Counted from the first letter of the stretch, positions 35,300-44,150 are shown. The stretch is DNA of 64,000 nucleotides from Chryseobacterium wanjuense (GCF_900111495.1 NZ_FOIU01000001.1:372001-436000), one strand, 5' to 3'. The notes: generated by a model from the letters alone, not told the origin. A program made the numbers and translations.

Positions 35300-35452
35300 T
35301 TATTTAGTAACCTTTCCGGAAAAATTCAGGTTTTTTCCTGTTGATTTTTTTCCGTCCAATGGGTGTTTTTGCATATAGAAAAACCCCGAAATTGCAACTA
35401 AAACGAGTAATATAAAGGCAACCAGAAAAATTCTTTTTAACATTTCTTTCAT
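35300..35452 (-). CDS. 50-residue single-pass membrane protein, translationally coupled
   Basis: MKEMLKRIFLVAF... has one membrane helix at about residues 7-27 and a basic tail ending FSGKVTK and TAA. Its ATG overlaps the TGA of the upstream reductase gene in an ATGA arrangement, which strongly favours real translation. The topology would be a short inside N-terminus with the tail outside. Not recognised. Confidence 0.65.
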   Translation of the reverse strand: MKEMLKRIFLVAFILLVLVAISGFFYMQKHPLDGKKSTGKNLNFSGKVTK

Positions 35453-36102
35453 ATCGCCAGATTTTTAATGTCCTTAATTTCTAATGTAGAGGTTGGGTAC
35501 CCTTTTTTCACTGCATTGATCATTGCCTTGCCAACGTCGTGCAAAGTTAGTGATTTTGAAGGTAATAGCACAGGAAAAAACCAGATAAAAGGTTTAAAAA
35601 ACCATTTTACATTCACCTGACCTTCAACGGGTTTCATAAAACCGGGACGGAAATTGTACTCCGAACGGAAGCCCAATTTTCTTAAGGCATTTTCTGTTCT
35701 GCCTTTTACTCTTGCCCACATCAGTTTTCCGCTTTCGGTTTTGTCGGTATGTGCCCCGGAAACATAGTTGAAAACCATATCCGGATTTTGGTTTAAAACA
35801 GCTTTTGCAAAATGTAGGGTTGTGCCGTAAGTAATTTTGGTATAATCTTCTTCATTCATTCCTACACTGCTGATTCCGGCGCAGAAGAAACATGCGTCGT
35901 AGCCTTTAAGATTTTCGTCATTCAGGCCGATGTTCAGGAAATCCGGGATGATGTATTCTTTTAGTTTGGCGTGCTTTTTTCCGCAAGGCTTTCTGCTTAC
36001 GCTTAAAACTTCGGAAACATTCGGATTTTCAAGACATTCCATTAAAACGCCTTCTCCTACCATTCCTGTTGCACCTGTGAGAATTATTTTAATTGAGTTC
36101 AT
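35449..36102 (-). CDS. NAD(P)-binding atypical SDR/epimerase-like protein
   Basis: 217 residues. The Rossmann nucleotide motif is ILTGATGMVGEGVLMECL at 7-24, with a later VSGAHTDKTESGKLMWARVKGRTENAL, in which the Ser and Lys occupy the usual catalytic spots while the Tyr is replaced. It resembles the small YwnB/HIM1-like epimerase group. The substrate is unknown. It leads a two-gene unit with the 50-residue membrane protein through an ATGA overlap. Confidence 0.85.
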   Translation of the reverse strand: MNSIKIILTGATGMVGEGVLMECLENPNVSEVLSVSRKPCGKKHAKLKEYIIPDFLNIGLNDENLKGYDACFFCAGISSVGMNEEDYTKITYGTTLHFAKAVLNQNPDMVFNYVSGAHTDKTESGKLMWARVKGRTENALRKLGFRSEYNFRPGFMKPVEGQVNVKWFFKPFIWFFPVLLPSKSLTLHDVGKAMINAVKKGYPTSTLEIKDIKNLAI

Positions 36103-36246
36103 TTTTTTAATGTTGTTATTTTGATGACGTTTTAGAAATTCACTTTACTTTAAAAAATAGCAAAAATTATACAGATTTTTTTTAGGTCATTGCGTAGAAT
36201 GAAGCAAACCTATAAATGAAAAGAATATTTTGCACATCGTTTGTTA

Positions 36247-36344
36247 TGTCATTCAGGAAGGATCTCAACGGTAGAAAGAGAAAGGAAAGTTTTTAATCAG
36301 ATTAGAGTTATTTTAAAATAGTGCAGAGATCCTTCCAGGATGAG
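36247..36344. repeat. Inverted repeat (family B, copy 2)
   Basis: tgtcattcaggaaggatctc and, inverted, gagatccttccaggatgaga, 60 bp apart. It is the same core as at 17712. Confidence 0.7.
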
Positions 36345-36384
36345 AAAGGTGTGCTGAAATCGTGAGCCTTGTCAAGGTTTAGAC

Positions 36385-36538
36385 TATTGAAATAACGACA
36401 AATACCCTAGCCCCGATTGAAACGACATCCTTTTGGGTTGCGGCTGAAGCGAAGCGGAAGCCGTAACCCAAAAGATATAGAGGAAAGCGGGAAACAGCTC
36501 CTAAAAAAATAAAAACCGATCTTATCGACCGGTTTTTA
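36385..36538 (+). ncRNA. Structured RNA candidate (Flavo-1-like), with terminator
   Basis: The core from about 36404 to 36503 reads ccctagccccgattgaaacg, acatcc, a long hairpin (cttttgggttgcggct paired with agccgtaacccaaaag, one mismatch), gatatagaggaaagcggg and aaacagctcct. The outer segment gccccg can pair with the cggga that follows. A second hairpin with T run (accgat/gaccggttttt region, 36511-36538) ends it. I recall this ccctagcccc...agctcc pattern as a recurrent flavobacterial intergenic RNA and it may be Rfam Flavo-1, but I could not check. The GC content is far above the flanks. Strand is inferred from the recalled consensus. Confidence 0.5.
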
Positions 36539-36547
36539 TTTTGTGAA

Positions 36548-37432
36548 TTATCTTTTATGCTGCAGTTTACTGTAAATATTGTGGATGAGCCCGTCTGCAA
36601 CAGAAATCTTCGGAACAAAAATCCGGTTGATCTCCGACCAGGTCATCACATTGTTGAAAATTTTTAAGGCATGAACCAAAACATCCGCTCTATCTTCACG
36701 CATATTGTATTTTGTCATTCTTTCTTCCACAGAAAGTCCGTCGAATTCTTTGTAGACTTTTCTCAGGTGGGAAAGCGACATCGGTTTGCCGTCTTTGGTT
36801 TTGCTCATCGAGAAAACTTTGTTGATGTTTCCTCCCGAACCGATGGCTACGATAGGTCTTTTGCTGTTGATATTTTTCCTGATTTCTTCTTTCATATCTT
36901 TCCAGTTATCGGGCGTTACCAAATTATTCAGCAAACGGATGGTTCCGATGTTGAAAGATTTTTCGTAGATCATTTTCCCGTTTTCGTAGAAAGTAAGCTC
37001 GGTAGAACCGCCGCCTACGTCGATATATAAATAAGCAAAGTCTTTATCCAAGCCTTCTGCAACGTGATTTTCAAAAACTAAAGTTGCTTCTTCATCTCCG
37101 GAAATAATTTCGATATCGATTCCCGAAGTTTCCTTTACTTCGCGGATGATGTCTTGTCCGTTCGTAGCATCACGCATCGCGCTGGTAGCACAGGCTCTGT
37201 AATGTTCCACTTTGTAGATTTTCATCAGGTCGCTGAAAATTTTCATCGAATCGATCACCATTTTTTCTCTTTCTGGGCCGATTTTTCCCAATGTGAAAAC
37301 ATCCATCCCTAATCGTAAAGGGATTCTTAAAAGATTAAGCTTAATGAATTCCGGCTCTTTGTTGTTGAATTTTACTTCATTAATTAAGAGTCTGGCCGCA
37401 TTACTACCGATGTCTATGGCTGCAATCTTCAT
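36548..37432 (-). CDS. ppx: Exopolyphosphatase / Ppx-GppA family phosphatase
   Basis: 294 residues, one ASKHA-fold unit: IAAIDIGSNAARLLI (phosphate 1), RACATSAMRDATNG, YLYIDVGGGSTELTFY (phosphate 2) and VAIGSGGNINKVFSM. It releases phosphate from polyphosphate ends, and may also hydrolyse pppGpp. It lacks the long C-terminal helical domain of E. coli Ppx, as usual in short family members. The start overlaps the end of ppk1 by 4 bp (ATGA), so synthesis and breakdown of polyphosphate are co-transcribed. Confidence 0.92.
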   Translation of the reverse strand: MKIAAIDIGSNAARLLINEVKFNNKEPEFIKLNLLRIPLRLGMDVFTLGKIGPEREKMVIDSMKIFSDLMKIYKVEHYRACATSAMRDATNGQDIIREVKETSGIDIEIISGDEEATLVFENHVAEGLDKDFAYLYIDVGGGSTELTFYENGKMIYEKSFNIGTIRLLNNLVTPDNWKDMKEEIRKNINSKRPIVAIGSGGNINKVFSMSKTKDGKPMSLSHLRKVYKEFDGLSVEERMTKYNMREDRADVLVHALKIFNNVMTWSEINRIFVPKISVADGLIHNIYSKLQHKR

Positions 37433-39501
37433 TTTTTGTCTGTTTTTGCTTTTAAATATTTATACGTTTCTATCTGAGAACGACATTCTTCTTTGTTGTT
37501 GCTGATGTATTCGTTGCCCAATTTTTTGTCTAAAATACGAGCTTTTACATTATCTTTCAACTGAATATCCAGAATATCTTTCAGTTCTTTCTTCAGATTC
37601 TTGTCTGTGATCTTTGCCGCAGCTTCGATTCTGTAATCGAGATTTCGCGTCATCCAGTCTGCGGAAGAAATATAAATGTCTTCTGAGCCTTTGTTGTAAA
37701 AATACATGACTCTCGCGTGTTCCAGATACTCGTCTACGATGCTTATCGCTTTTATTTTTTCTTTAAAATCTTTTTGATTGATCGCGCAATAGATTCCTCT
37801 TACAATCATTCTGATAACCACTCCGGCCTGCGCTGCTTCGTATAATTTTTCAATTAAAGCTCTGTCGCTTACCGAATTGGCTTTGATGATCATTTCGGCT
37901 CTTCTCCCTGCTTTTGCTTCCTCGATTTCCTTATCTATATGATGCACAATTTTTTCCCGCATAAATTGTGGACAAACCAACAGATTTTTACAGGTTTTAA
38001 GGACAGGTAAAAAGTCGTCTTTAGGCTTTTTCAGGATATTAAATACTTTATTAATATCTGCCATTACGCCTCGGTCTGCGGTCATTACCAGATGATCTCC
38101 GTAAATTCTTGCCGTTTTCTCATTGAAATTACCGGTACTAATGAAACCGTACTGAATGGTTTTGTTGTGCGCTCTTTTTTTGATGACACATAATTTGGCG
38201 TGTACTTTTTTATTCGGAAGCCCTACCAGAACGGTAATTCCTTCCGGTTCCAGCATTTCTTTCCATTCCAGGTTGGATTCTTCATCGAATCTTGCCTGAA
38301 GTTCCAGCATCACCGTTACTTCTTTTCCATTTCTGGCTGCATAGATCAAAGCATTAATGATTTTTGAGCTGCTCGCCAAACGATACGCCGTAATCTGAAT
38401 CGATTTTACATCCGGATCCATTGCGGCTTCACGAAGAAGGTCGATCACCGGATTGTATTTATGGTAAGGGAAGGTAAGGAGCACATCATGTTTTAGAATA
38501 ACATCGGTCACTCTTTCGCCATGTTCAAAAGCGGGATGGGTGAAGGAAGTTCTCTCGACAGGTCTTGCATAGGTTTCAAAAACATCAGGGAAATCCATAA
38601 AATGTTTGAAATTATGAATCTTTCCACCTGGGATGATGCTGTCTTTTTTGGTTAGGTTCAATTTTCGGATCAGCATTTCAAGAAGTGCCTTATCCATATC
38701 TTTATCAAAGACAAAACGGGTCGGTTTTCCTTTTCTCCTGTTTTTTAATCCTTTTTCGATTTTCTCAGCAAAGTTGGTGCGGATGTCATTATCCAGATCC
38801 AGCTCGGCATCTTTTGTTACTTTAAAGGCATTTGCCGCAAATTCGTCATATCCGAAATAGGAGAAAATATGGGGTAAGTTGAAGGTAATAACATCTTCCA
38901 GCAACATCACATCTTTTTCCTCCGGATCTTCTGTCGGAAGCAAAACGAATCTTCCCACAAAACGAGAAGGAATTTCAATAATGGCATAATTACTCGAATA
39001 CTGCCAGTCTTTTTTTCTCATTGCAACGCCCAGATAAAGACTTTTGTCTCTCATGTAAGGCATCGGCGTATTTTCGTGAAGAAGGATGGGAATTACGTTT
39101 GATTCCACCACTTCATCAAAATAGGTTCTGACAAATTCTTTTTGCTTGGCCGTTAAATTCTTTGAAGTTTTAATGAAAACTTTATGCTCAGCCATTTCTC
39201 CCAGAATTTTTTTCCAGGTTTTGTCGAAATTCTGCTGCTGTCTCATCACAATGTCATTGATCTTCTGAAGGATCTTTGAAGGTGGCTGATAAAAAGATTC
39301 TGCAATTACTTTTTCCTTAAAATCCATTGCACGTTTTAATCCTGCGACCCGCACTCTGAAAAATTCATCAAGATTGTTGGAGAAAATCCCCAAAAAACGG
39401 ATTCTCAGGTGTAAAGGTACTTTTTCGTCCATCGCTTCCTGCAAAACTCTTTCGTTGAAGGCAAGCCATGTGATATCTCTCGGATTGAAGTGTAATGACA
39501 T
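37429..39501 (-). CDS. ppk1: Polyphosphate kinase 1
   Basis: Builds polyphosphate from ATP at the membrane. 690 residues: N-terminal domain (DITWLAFNERVLQEA), head domain, and two PLD-like C-terminal domains with the autophosphorylated histidine in KVHAKLCVIKKR, the FISTGNFNEKTARIYGDH motif, the second histidine in EYLEHARVMYF, and ISSADWMTRNLDYRIE. All are hallmark PPK1 motifs. It precedes ppx in a two-gene operon with a 4-bp overlap. Confidence 0.96.
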   Translation of the reverse strand: MSLHFNPRDITWLAFNERVLQEAMDEKVPLHLRIRFLGIFSNNLDEFFRVRVAGLKRAMDFKEKVIAESFYQPPSKILQKINDIVMRQQQNFDKTWKKILGEMAEHKVFIKTSKNLTAKQKEFVRTYFDEVVESNVIPILLHENTPMPYMRDKSLYLGVAMRKKDWQYSSNYAIIEIPSRFVGRFVLLPTEDPEEKDVMLLEDVITFNLPHIFSYFGYDEFAANAFKVTKDAELDLDNDIRTNFAEKIEKGLKNRRKGKPTRFVFDKDMDKALLEMLIRKLNLTKKDSIIPGGKIHNFKHFMDFPDVFETYARPVERTSFTHPAFEHGERVTDVILKHDVLLTFPYHKYNPVIDLLREAAMDPDVKSIQITAYRLASSSKIINALIYAARNGKEVTVMLELQARFDEESNLEWKEMLEPEGITVLVGLPNKKVHAKLCVIKKRAHNKTIQYGFISTGNFNEKTARIYGDHLVMTADRGVMADINKVFNILKKPKDDFLPVLKTCKNLLVCPQFMREKIVHHIDKEIEEAKAGRRAEMIIKANSVSDRALIEKLYEAAQAGVVIRMIVRGIYCAINQKDFKEKIKAISIVDEYLEHARVMYFYNKGSEDIYISSADWMTRNLDYRIEAAAKITDKNLKKELKDILDIQLKDNVKARILDKKLGNEYISNNKEECRSQIETYKYLKAKTDKK

Positions 39502-39746
39502 TCTCTAGTTTATATTCATCAAAAATAATAATTCGGCGGGTTATTATAGATATGAAGTAGGTTAAACTTTGATTAATTTTTTCAGGTTTTGTCAATATTC
39601 AGACTGTTTAAAAGACATTTTTAACCTTGATTTTCCACTGAAATAAGACTTTTCTGTCATTTTGTCATAAAACCTTGTCTGGTACAGATATTGAGAATTT
39701 GAGAGTGTAAATTAAAATTAAAAATTTAGAAAAAATATAAAATATT

Positions 39747-41642
39747 ATGAGTAAAATAATTGGAATTGACTTAGGAACAACCAACTCTTGCGTTGCTGTA
39801 ATGGAGGGTAAAGACCCTGTTGTTATCCCTAATGCAGAAGGTAAAAGAACGACTCCTTCTATTGTAGCGTTTACAGAAGATGGAGAAAGAAAAGTGGGAG
39901 ATCCTGCAAAAAGACAGGCTGTAACGAATCCAAAGAAAACCGTATACTCTATCAAAAGATTTATTGGTACTCATTTTAAAGATGACGGAAGCGAAATTTC
40001 AAGAGTTCCATATGAAGTAGTAAAAGGACCAAACGATACAGTAAAAGTAAAAATCGACGATAGAGAATATACGCCACAGGAGATCTCTGCAATGATTCTT
40101 CAGAAAATGAAGAAAACTGCTGAAGATTATCTTGGGCAAGAGGTTACAAGAGCGGTAATCACTGTTCCTGCATACTTCAACGATGCACAAAGACAGGCTA
40201 CTAAAGAAGCTGGTGAAATTGCCGGTCTTAAAGTAGAAAGAATCATCAACGAGCCTACAGCTGCAGCATTAGCTTATGGATTAGATAAGAATCACAAAGA
40301 CCAGAAAATCGCTGTGTATGACCTTGGTGGTGGTACTTTCGATATCTCTATCCTTGATCTTGGAGACGGTGTATTCGAAGTATTGTCTACAAACGGTGAT
40401 ACGCACTTAGGTGGTGATGACTTTGATGATGTGATCATCAACTGGATGGCTGATGAATTCAAAGCTGAAGAAGGTGTTGACTTAAAATCTGATGCAATCG
40501 CATTACAAAGATTGAAAGAAGCTGCTGAAAAAGCAAAAATAGAATTGTCTTCTTCTCCGCAAACTGAAATCAACCTTCCTTATATCACGGCTACAGCTAC
40601 AGGTCCTAAACACTTAGTAAAGTCTTTAACTAAAGCTAAATTCGAGCAATTAGCTTCTGACTTGGTAAGAAGATCTATGGAGCCGGTTGCTAAAGCATTG
40701 AAAGATGCAGGTTTATCAACTTCAGATATCGACGAAGTAATCTTGGTAGGTGGTTCTACAAGAATCCCGATCATCCAGGAAGAAGTGGAAAAATTCTTCG
40801 GTAAAAAACCTTCTAAAGGAGTAAACCCGGATGAGGTGGTAGCTATCGGTGCTGCTATTCAGGGAGGTGTACTGACAGGTGATGTGAAAGATGTATTGCT
40901 TCTTGACGTTACACCACTTTCTTTAGGTATCGAAACAATGGGTTCTGTATTTACTAAATTAATTGAAGCAAATACAACCATTCCAACCAAAAAATCTGAA
41001 GTATTCTCTACAGCTTCCGACAACCAGCCGGCTGTAAGCATCAGAGTAGGACAGGGTGAAAGACCAATGTTCAACGACAACAAAGAAATCGGTAGATTCG
41101 ACCTTACGGATATTCCACCGGCGCCAAGAGGGGTTCCTCAGATCGAAGTGACTTTCGATATCGACGCAAACGGTATTCTAAGTGTTTCTGCTAAAGATAA
41201 AGGTACTGGTAAAGAACAGACGATTAAAATCCAGGCATCTTCAGGTCTTTCTGACGAAGAAATCGAAAGAATGAAGAAAGAAGCTCAGGAAAATTCTGCA
41301 GCAGATGCCAAGAGAAAAGAAGAAGTTGAAATCTTCAACAAAGCTGACGGATTGATCTTCCAGACTGAAAAGCAATTGAAAGAGTTTGGTGATAAATTAT
41401 CTGCTGACAAAAAAGCAGCAATCGAAGCCGCTCACGGAGAATTGAAAACAGCTTTCGAAGCTAAAAATGCAGACGACGTAAAAGCTAAAACAGAAGCTTT
41501 AGACGCAGCATGGATGGCAGCTTCAGAAGAGATGTATGCAGCAGGACAAGGTGCTCAAGGTGCAGACGCAGGAGCTCAGAATCCTGGTGGAAATGCAGGA
41601 AACGAAGATGTACAGGATGCAGATTTCGAAGAAGTCAAGTAA
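39747..41642 (+). CDS. dnaK: Molecular chaperone DnaK (Hsp70)
   Basis: 631 residues. The ATPase domain has [18 protein letters not shown] (2-19), [17 protein letters not shown] and [12 protein letters not shown]; the substrate-binding domain starts near 385 ([20 protein letters not shown]), and the C-terminal helical lid ends in a G/A/Q-rich tail and DADFEEVK, typical for DnaK. It is monocistronic, without grpE or dnaJ next to it. No CIRCE operator was seen in the 245-bp upstream region. A strong terminator at 41666 follows. Confidence 0.98.
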   Translation: MSKIIGIDLGTTNSCVAVMEGKDPVVIPNAEGKRTTPSIVAFTEDGERKVGDPAKRQAVTNPKKTVYSIKRFIGTHFKDDGSEISRVPYEVVKGPNDTVKVKIDDREYTPQEISAMILQKMKKTAEDYLGQEVTRAVITVPAYFNDAQRQATKEAGEIAGLKVERIINEPTAAALAYGLDKNHKDQKIAVYDLGGGTFDISILDLGDGVFEVLSTNGDTHLGGDDFDDVIINWMADEFKAEEGVDLKSDAIALQRLKEAAEKAKIELSSSPQTEINLPYITATATGPKHLVKSLTKAKFEQLASDLVRRSMEPVAKALKDAGLSTSDIDEVILVGGSTRIPIIQEEVEKFFGKKPSKGVNPDEVVAIGAAIQGGVLTGDVKDVLLLDVTPLSLGIETMGSVFTKLIEANTTIPTKKSEVFSTASDNQPAVSIRVGQGERPMFNDNKEIGRFDLTDIPPAPRGVPQIEVTFDIDANGILSVSAKDKGTGKEQTIKIQASSGLSDEEIERMKKEAQENSAADAKRKEEVEIFNKADGLIFQTEKQLKEFGDKLSADKKAAIEAAHGELKTAFEAKNADDVKAKTEALDAAWMAASEEMYAAGQGAQGADAGAQNPGGNAGNEDVQDADFEEVK

Positions 41643-41665
41643 GCAGTTAAACACTGATAAAAATA

Positions 41666-41697
41666 GAAATCCCCGAGCGTAAGCGAGGGGATTTTTT
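41666..41697 (+). terminator. Intrinsic terminator of dnaK
   Basis: aatcccc...ggggatt with an inner gc/gc pair and loop, followed by T7. Confidence 0.8.
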
Positions 41698-41832
41698 TAT
41701 TATAAAACTGAATAATTTCAGAATAATTATTCGTAATGAAGGTTACCAAATAACGATTTCCAGAAGTTTCAAAGAAAATATACCAGGTTGTATTTTGGTT
41801 CGCTTTATAAAAAATATATTTTGAACCTAATT

Positions 41833-42021
41833 CTATAAGGTTAATTGGAGTTTGTTTTGGTTCTTTTTTTTAAACTCATCTCCTGAAATTCCTCTTTGCC
41901 ACTCTTTTTCAAAATCAAAAGATTTTCTGAGACTAATTTTATTAATTTCTTCAATTATTTCAGGATTTTCCAAAGAATTTATCCACTTTATAATTTCATT
42001 TTTTTCAGCAGAAATATTCAT
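41833..42021 (-). pseudogene. Antitoxin-like small protein gene, probably frameshifted
   Basis: 62 codons, MNISAEKNEIIKWINSLENP... DFEKEWQRGISGDEFKKK, which resembles small Bacteroidota addiction-module antitoxin-like proteins. After a run of eight A (GAG TTT AAA AAA AAG) the frame soon stops. One base to the side, the frame continues without a stop as EPKQTPINLIELGSKYIF, then WYIFFETSGNRYLVTF and TNNYSEIIQFY, and runs on into the dnaK terminator. That second segment reads like real protein but has no start codon of its own (TAA immediately upstream in its frame). A one-base loss in the A-run plus loss of the 3' end is the simplest view. The heptamer A AAA AAG would also allow a -1 ribosomal shift into that frame. 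Confidence 0.55.
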
Positions 42022-42156
42022 TGTGTAACAAATTTTATAAACAAATATAAGAATTTCTTTATTGAGCTAAGATTATTTACAACAAAGAAATTTTACTTAA
42101 TTAAAACAAAAAATCTCTACATTAGTATAATTTTTAACCTCAAAAATAACATTTAA

Positions 42157-42672
42157 ATGAAGTTTTCTAAAATTATTGTAATCTTAACAATATTCCTATT
42201 TCAATTCAACTTTGCTCAGGAAAAAGCTGATGTAGTATTAAATAAAGCCCTTACCGAAGCAAAATCAAAGAATAAAAACGTACTTCTGGTCTTCCATGCG
42301 TCATGGTGCAAATGGTGCCATGTGATGGAGAAGAATATGAATCTGCCGGAAACAAAACCGATTTTTGACAAAAAATTTGTTACGACATACGTTGATGTGC
42401 AGGAGATGGGTGAAAAGAAAAAACTTGAAAATCCGGGAGGCCAGGAGCTGATGAATAAATATAAAGGAGAAAATGCAGGACTTCCATTCTGGCTGGTTCT
42501 GAATCCTAAAGGTGAGGTGCTCGCAGATTCTTTTAATGAAAAAAATGAAAATCTTGGCTGCCCTTCAACTGCTGAAGAAGTTGCTGTTTTCATAGCAAAA
42601 CTGAAGGAATCTTCAAAAATGAATGATAAAGAACTTCAAACCATACAAACGGTTTTCGCAAAAAAGAATTAA
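42157..42672 (+). CDS. Exported thioredoxin-fold protein
   Basis: 171 residues. Signal peptide (MKFSKIIVILTIFLFQFNFA), then a thioredoxin_7-like domain with FHASWCKWCHVMEKNM, the redox pair C51 and C54, and LPFWLVLNPKGEVLAD with the conserved cis-proline region. The CKWC pair in such Bacteroidota proteins suggests periplasmic thiol chemistry, reductase or isomerase. It lies alone; a bidirectional hairpin at 42676 follows. Confidence 0.88.
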   Translation: MKFSKIIVILTIFLFQFNFAQEKADVVLNKALTEAKSKNKNVLLVFHASWCKWCHVMEKNMNLPETKPIFDKKFVTTYVDVQEMGEKKKLENPGGQELMNKYKGENAGLPFWLVLNPKGEVLADSFNEKNENLGCPSTAEEVAVFIAKLKESSKMNDKELQTIQTVFAKKN

Positions 42673-42675
42673 TAA

Positions 42676-42708
42676 AAAACTCCCCGAATATTTTGTTTGG
42701 GGAGTTTA
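42676..42708. terminator. Bidirectional terminator
   Basis: aaactcccc/ggggagttt stem with a 13-base loop between the thioredoxin gene and the opposing four-gene set. Confidence 0.8.
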
Positions 42709-42724
42709 TTTTTTTAATTAAATT

Positions 42725-43120
42725 TTATTTACCAAAGAATATTTTATCCTGCTTTCGCTGGTCATTATAAATAACCTGGAAACTCACAGGCATGTATTGA
42801 TAAAGAAGCTTCCAGTGTTCTATTTTGGCGTGCTTTTTAAAGCTTTCGAACGATCTTACGAAAAGATTTTCAATCATCGATTTTACGTACGAATTCCCGT
42901 TTCTGTACAGCCAGTCCATCAGTTTGATGTGGTGGGCTATAATGTTGATCTTCGATTCCTGCAGAAGGTCTTTCAGATAATTGACTGTCGCCTGGATCGC
43001 TCCTGCAAAGTTCTCTTGTACAGATAATTGCGAGATTTCAGGTCGAAGTGTTGGATAGAAAAATTTTAAATATTCAATAGCTATTTTTTGGTTAATAGTT
43101 TGCATTTGTACATTCATCAT
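42725..43120 (-). CDS. Helical cytosolic protein, paralogue of the gene at 43381 (DUF7674-like, tentative)
   Basis: 131 residues, mostly helical, no signal or membrane segment. The core HHIKLMDWLYRNGNSYVKSM then IENLFVRSF is shared with the protein at 43381 (KMDEIYRNGDVVLKNAIENT). I recall such proteins as DUF7674 family, not certain. An alternative start one codon later (MNVQ) is equally possible. It is the last of four minus-strand genes in which a mini-membrane protein gene precedes a copy of this family, twice. Confidence 0.75.
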   Translation of the reverse strand: MMNVQMQTINQKIAIEYLKFFYPTLRPEISQLSVQENFAGAIQATVNYLKDLLQESKINIIAHHIKLMDWLYRNGNSYVKSMIENLFVRSFESFKKHAKIEHWKLLYQYMPVSFQVIYNDQRKQDKIFFGK

Positions 43121-43170
43121 AATTAATATTTTTCAGAACACATCTATTGCCACGAAAAGTATACCAAAGT

Positions 43171-43302
43171 TTACAAACAGGCAGCAAAAATAAATACACC
43201 CACAATCACTGCAATGTGAGTTGCTAAAATCTCCAGATTGTGTCTGTTGGTGGTTGTTTTCAGTGTTTTCCAGTCTGATATTCTTCTGATTTTTGATTTC
43301 AT
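43171..43302 (-). CDS. 43-residue single-pass membrane protein
   Basis: MKSKIRRISDWKTLKTTTNR..., with one membrane helix (about residues 26-43, ILATHIAVIVGVFIFAACL) reaching to the C-terminus. A basic N-terminus predicts an inside orientation. It lies 50 bp before the 42725 gene and 78 bp after the 43381 gene, and matches the position of the 54-residue protein at 43739 relative to its partner. Confidence 0.55.
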   Translation of the reverse strand: MKSKIRRISDWKTLKTTTNRHNLEILATHIAVIVGVFIFAACL

Positions 43303-43380
43303 AAATTGTTGATTTTTAATACGTTTATAATATCTTATTTTTTTCGTTTTTGTAATGAAATAGGTGAATATTGTAATGAA

Positions 43381-43737
43381 TTATATGCCATGGTTATAAA
43401 TCTGCTTGGCATAAATTCTCTGCAAATCCTGGGAAATGTGACTAAAAATCATTTTCCGGTATTCTTCAGTGCAAAAAGCGGTAGAATTGTCCAGTGAAAA
43501 GATGAATGTATTTTCAATAGCATTTTTTAATACAACATCGCCATTTCTGTAAATTTCATCCATCTTTTTTAAGCTTTTAAATAAAAGATTTCTGTCGTTC
43601 TGGCGGATCATGTTTTTAATCTGGTCTGTGAAAGTCTGCATGACACTGTAAGAATTTTGTGTTCTGTTTCCTTTCCATTCGCTTTGGATATCGGGAATCA
43701 CGTCTGTAATTTCCTGAGCAGCTTCTAAATAATTCAT
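43381..43737 (-). CDS. Helical cytosolic protein, paralogue of the gene at 42725 (DUF7674-like, tentative)
   Basis: 118 residues (MNYLEAAQEITDVIPDIQSE...). The second half, SLKKMDEIYRNGDVVLKNAI then ENTFIFSLD, aligns with the 42725 protein, including MD-x-x-YRNG, VK/LK and IEN. No catalytic motif is apparent; such short acidic helical proteins are sometimes immunity or adaptor proteins. Its start lies 1 bp after the stop of the 54-residue membrane protein gene, so the two are translationally linked. Confidence 0.75.
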   Translation of the reverse strand: MNYLEAAQEITDVIPDIQSEWKGNRTQNSYSVMQTFTDQIKNMIRQNDRNLLFKSLKKMDEIYRNGDVVLKNAIENTFIFSLDNSTAFCTEEYRKMIFSHISQDLQRIYAKQIYNHGI

Positions 43738-43738
43738 A

Positions 43739-43903
43739 TTAATTTTGATTTAATTCTAACACTTTAATAATACCACCGAAAATAAAGACGACCAGAAATG
43801 CCATCAATAAAAGGTGATAAGGCTTCATCCATTTTGGGGTTGCCGGTCCTTTGCTTTTTAATCTTCTTAGCTTATCAATTCTGTTTAAAGTCTTTAAGTC
43901 CAT
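43739..43903 (-). CDS. 54-residue single-pass membrane protein
   Basis: MDLKTLNRIDKLRRLKSKGP..., a basic N-terminal segment, one membrane helix (YHLLLMAFLVVFIFGGIIKVL, about residues 29-49), and a short tail LNQN. It leads the four-gene unit. Like the 43-residue protein at 43171 it has an Arg/Lys-rich N-terminus followed by one helix, but no clear sequence identity. Stop-to-start spacing to the next gene is 1 bp, which strongly favours it being expressed. Confidence 0.6.
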   Translation of the reverse strand: MDLKTLNRIDKLRRLKSKGPATPKWMKPYHLLLMAFLVVFIFGGIIKVLELNQN

Positions 43904-44061
43904 TTTGCTTATGTTTTGGGAATCATGATGCCAATTGCATTCCTTTGAAAATTATTTTAATTTAATTAATTGTAAATGAGTGTTTTATTGGTTTTAATTT
44001 AAATTTTTAAGGAAAAAAATCATGTCAAAATGATAAGGTTTTTATCAGAATGAAAAGGCAT

Positions 44062-44090
44062 AAAAAAATCCTCAGGGTTTTCCTGAGGAT
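44062..44090 (-). terminator. Terminator of the histidine phosphatase gene
   Basis: atcctcag/ctgaggat stem; followed by T7 on the minus strand. Confidence 0.75.
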
Positions 44091-44150
44091 GTGTATTTGA
44101 TTGATTTTTTTAATTCTTTTTAGGCTTTGCGTTAAAAAGTATTTATTGAA

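Noticed and set aside
36379..36618. Open frame of 79 codons on the minus strand across the structured RNA
   Set aside because: It runs antisense through the GC-rich hairpin and into ppx; the base pattern is explained by RNA structure.
39665..39955. Open frames antisense to the start of dnaK
   Set aside because: They mirror the conserved dnaK coding sequence; codon bias belongs to dnaK.
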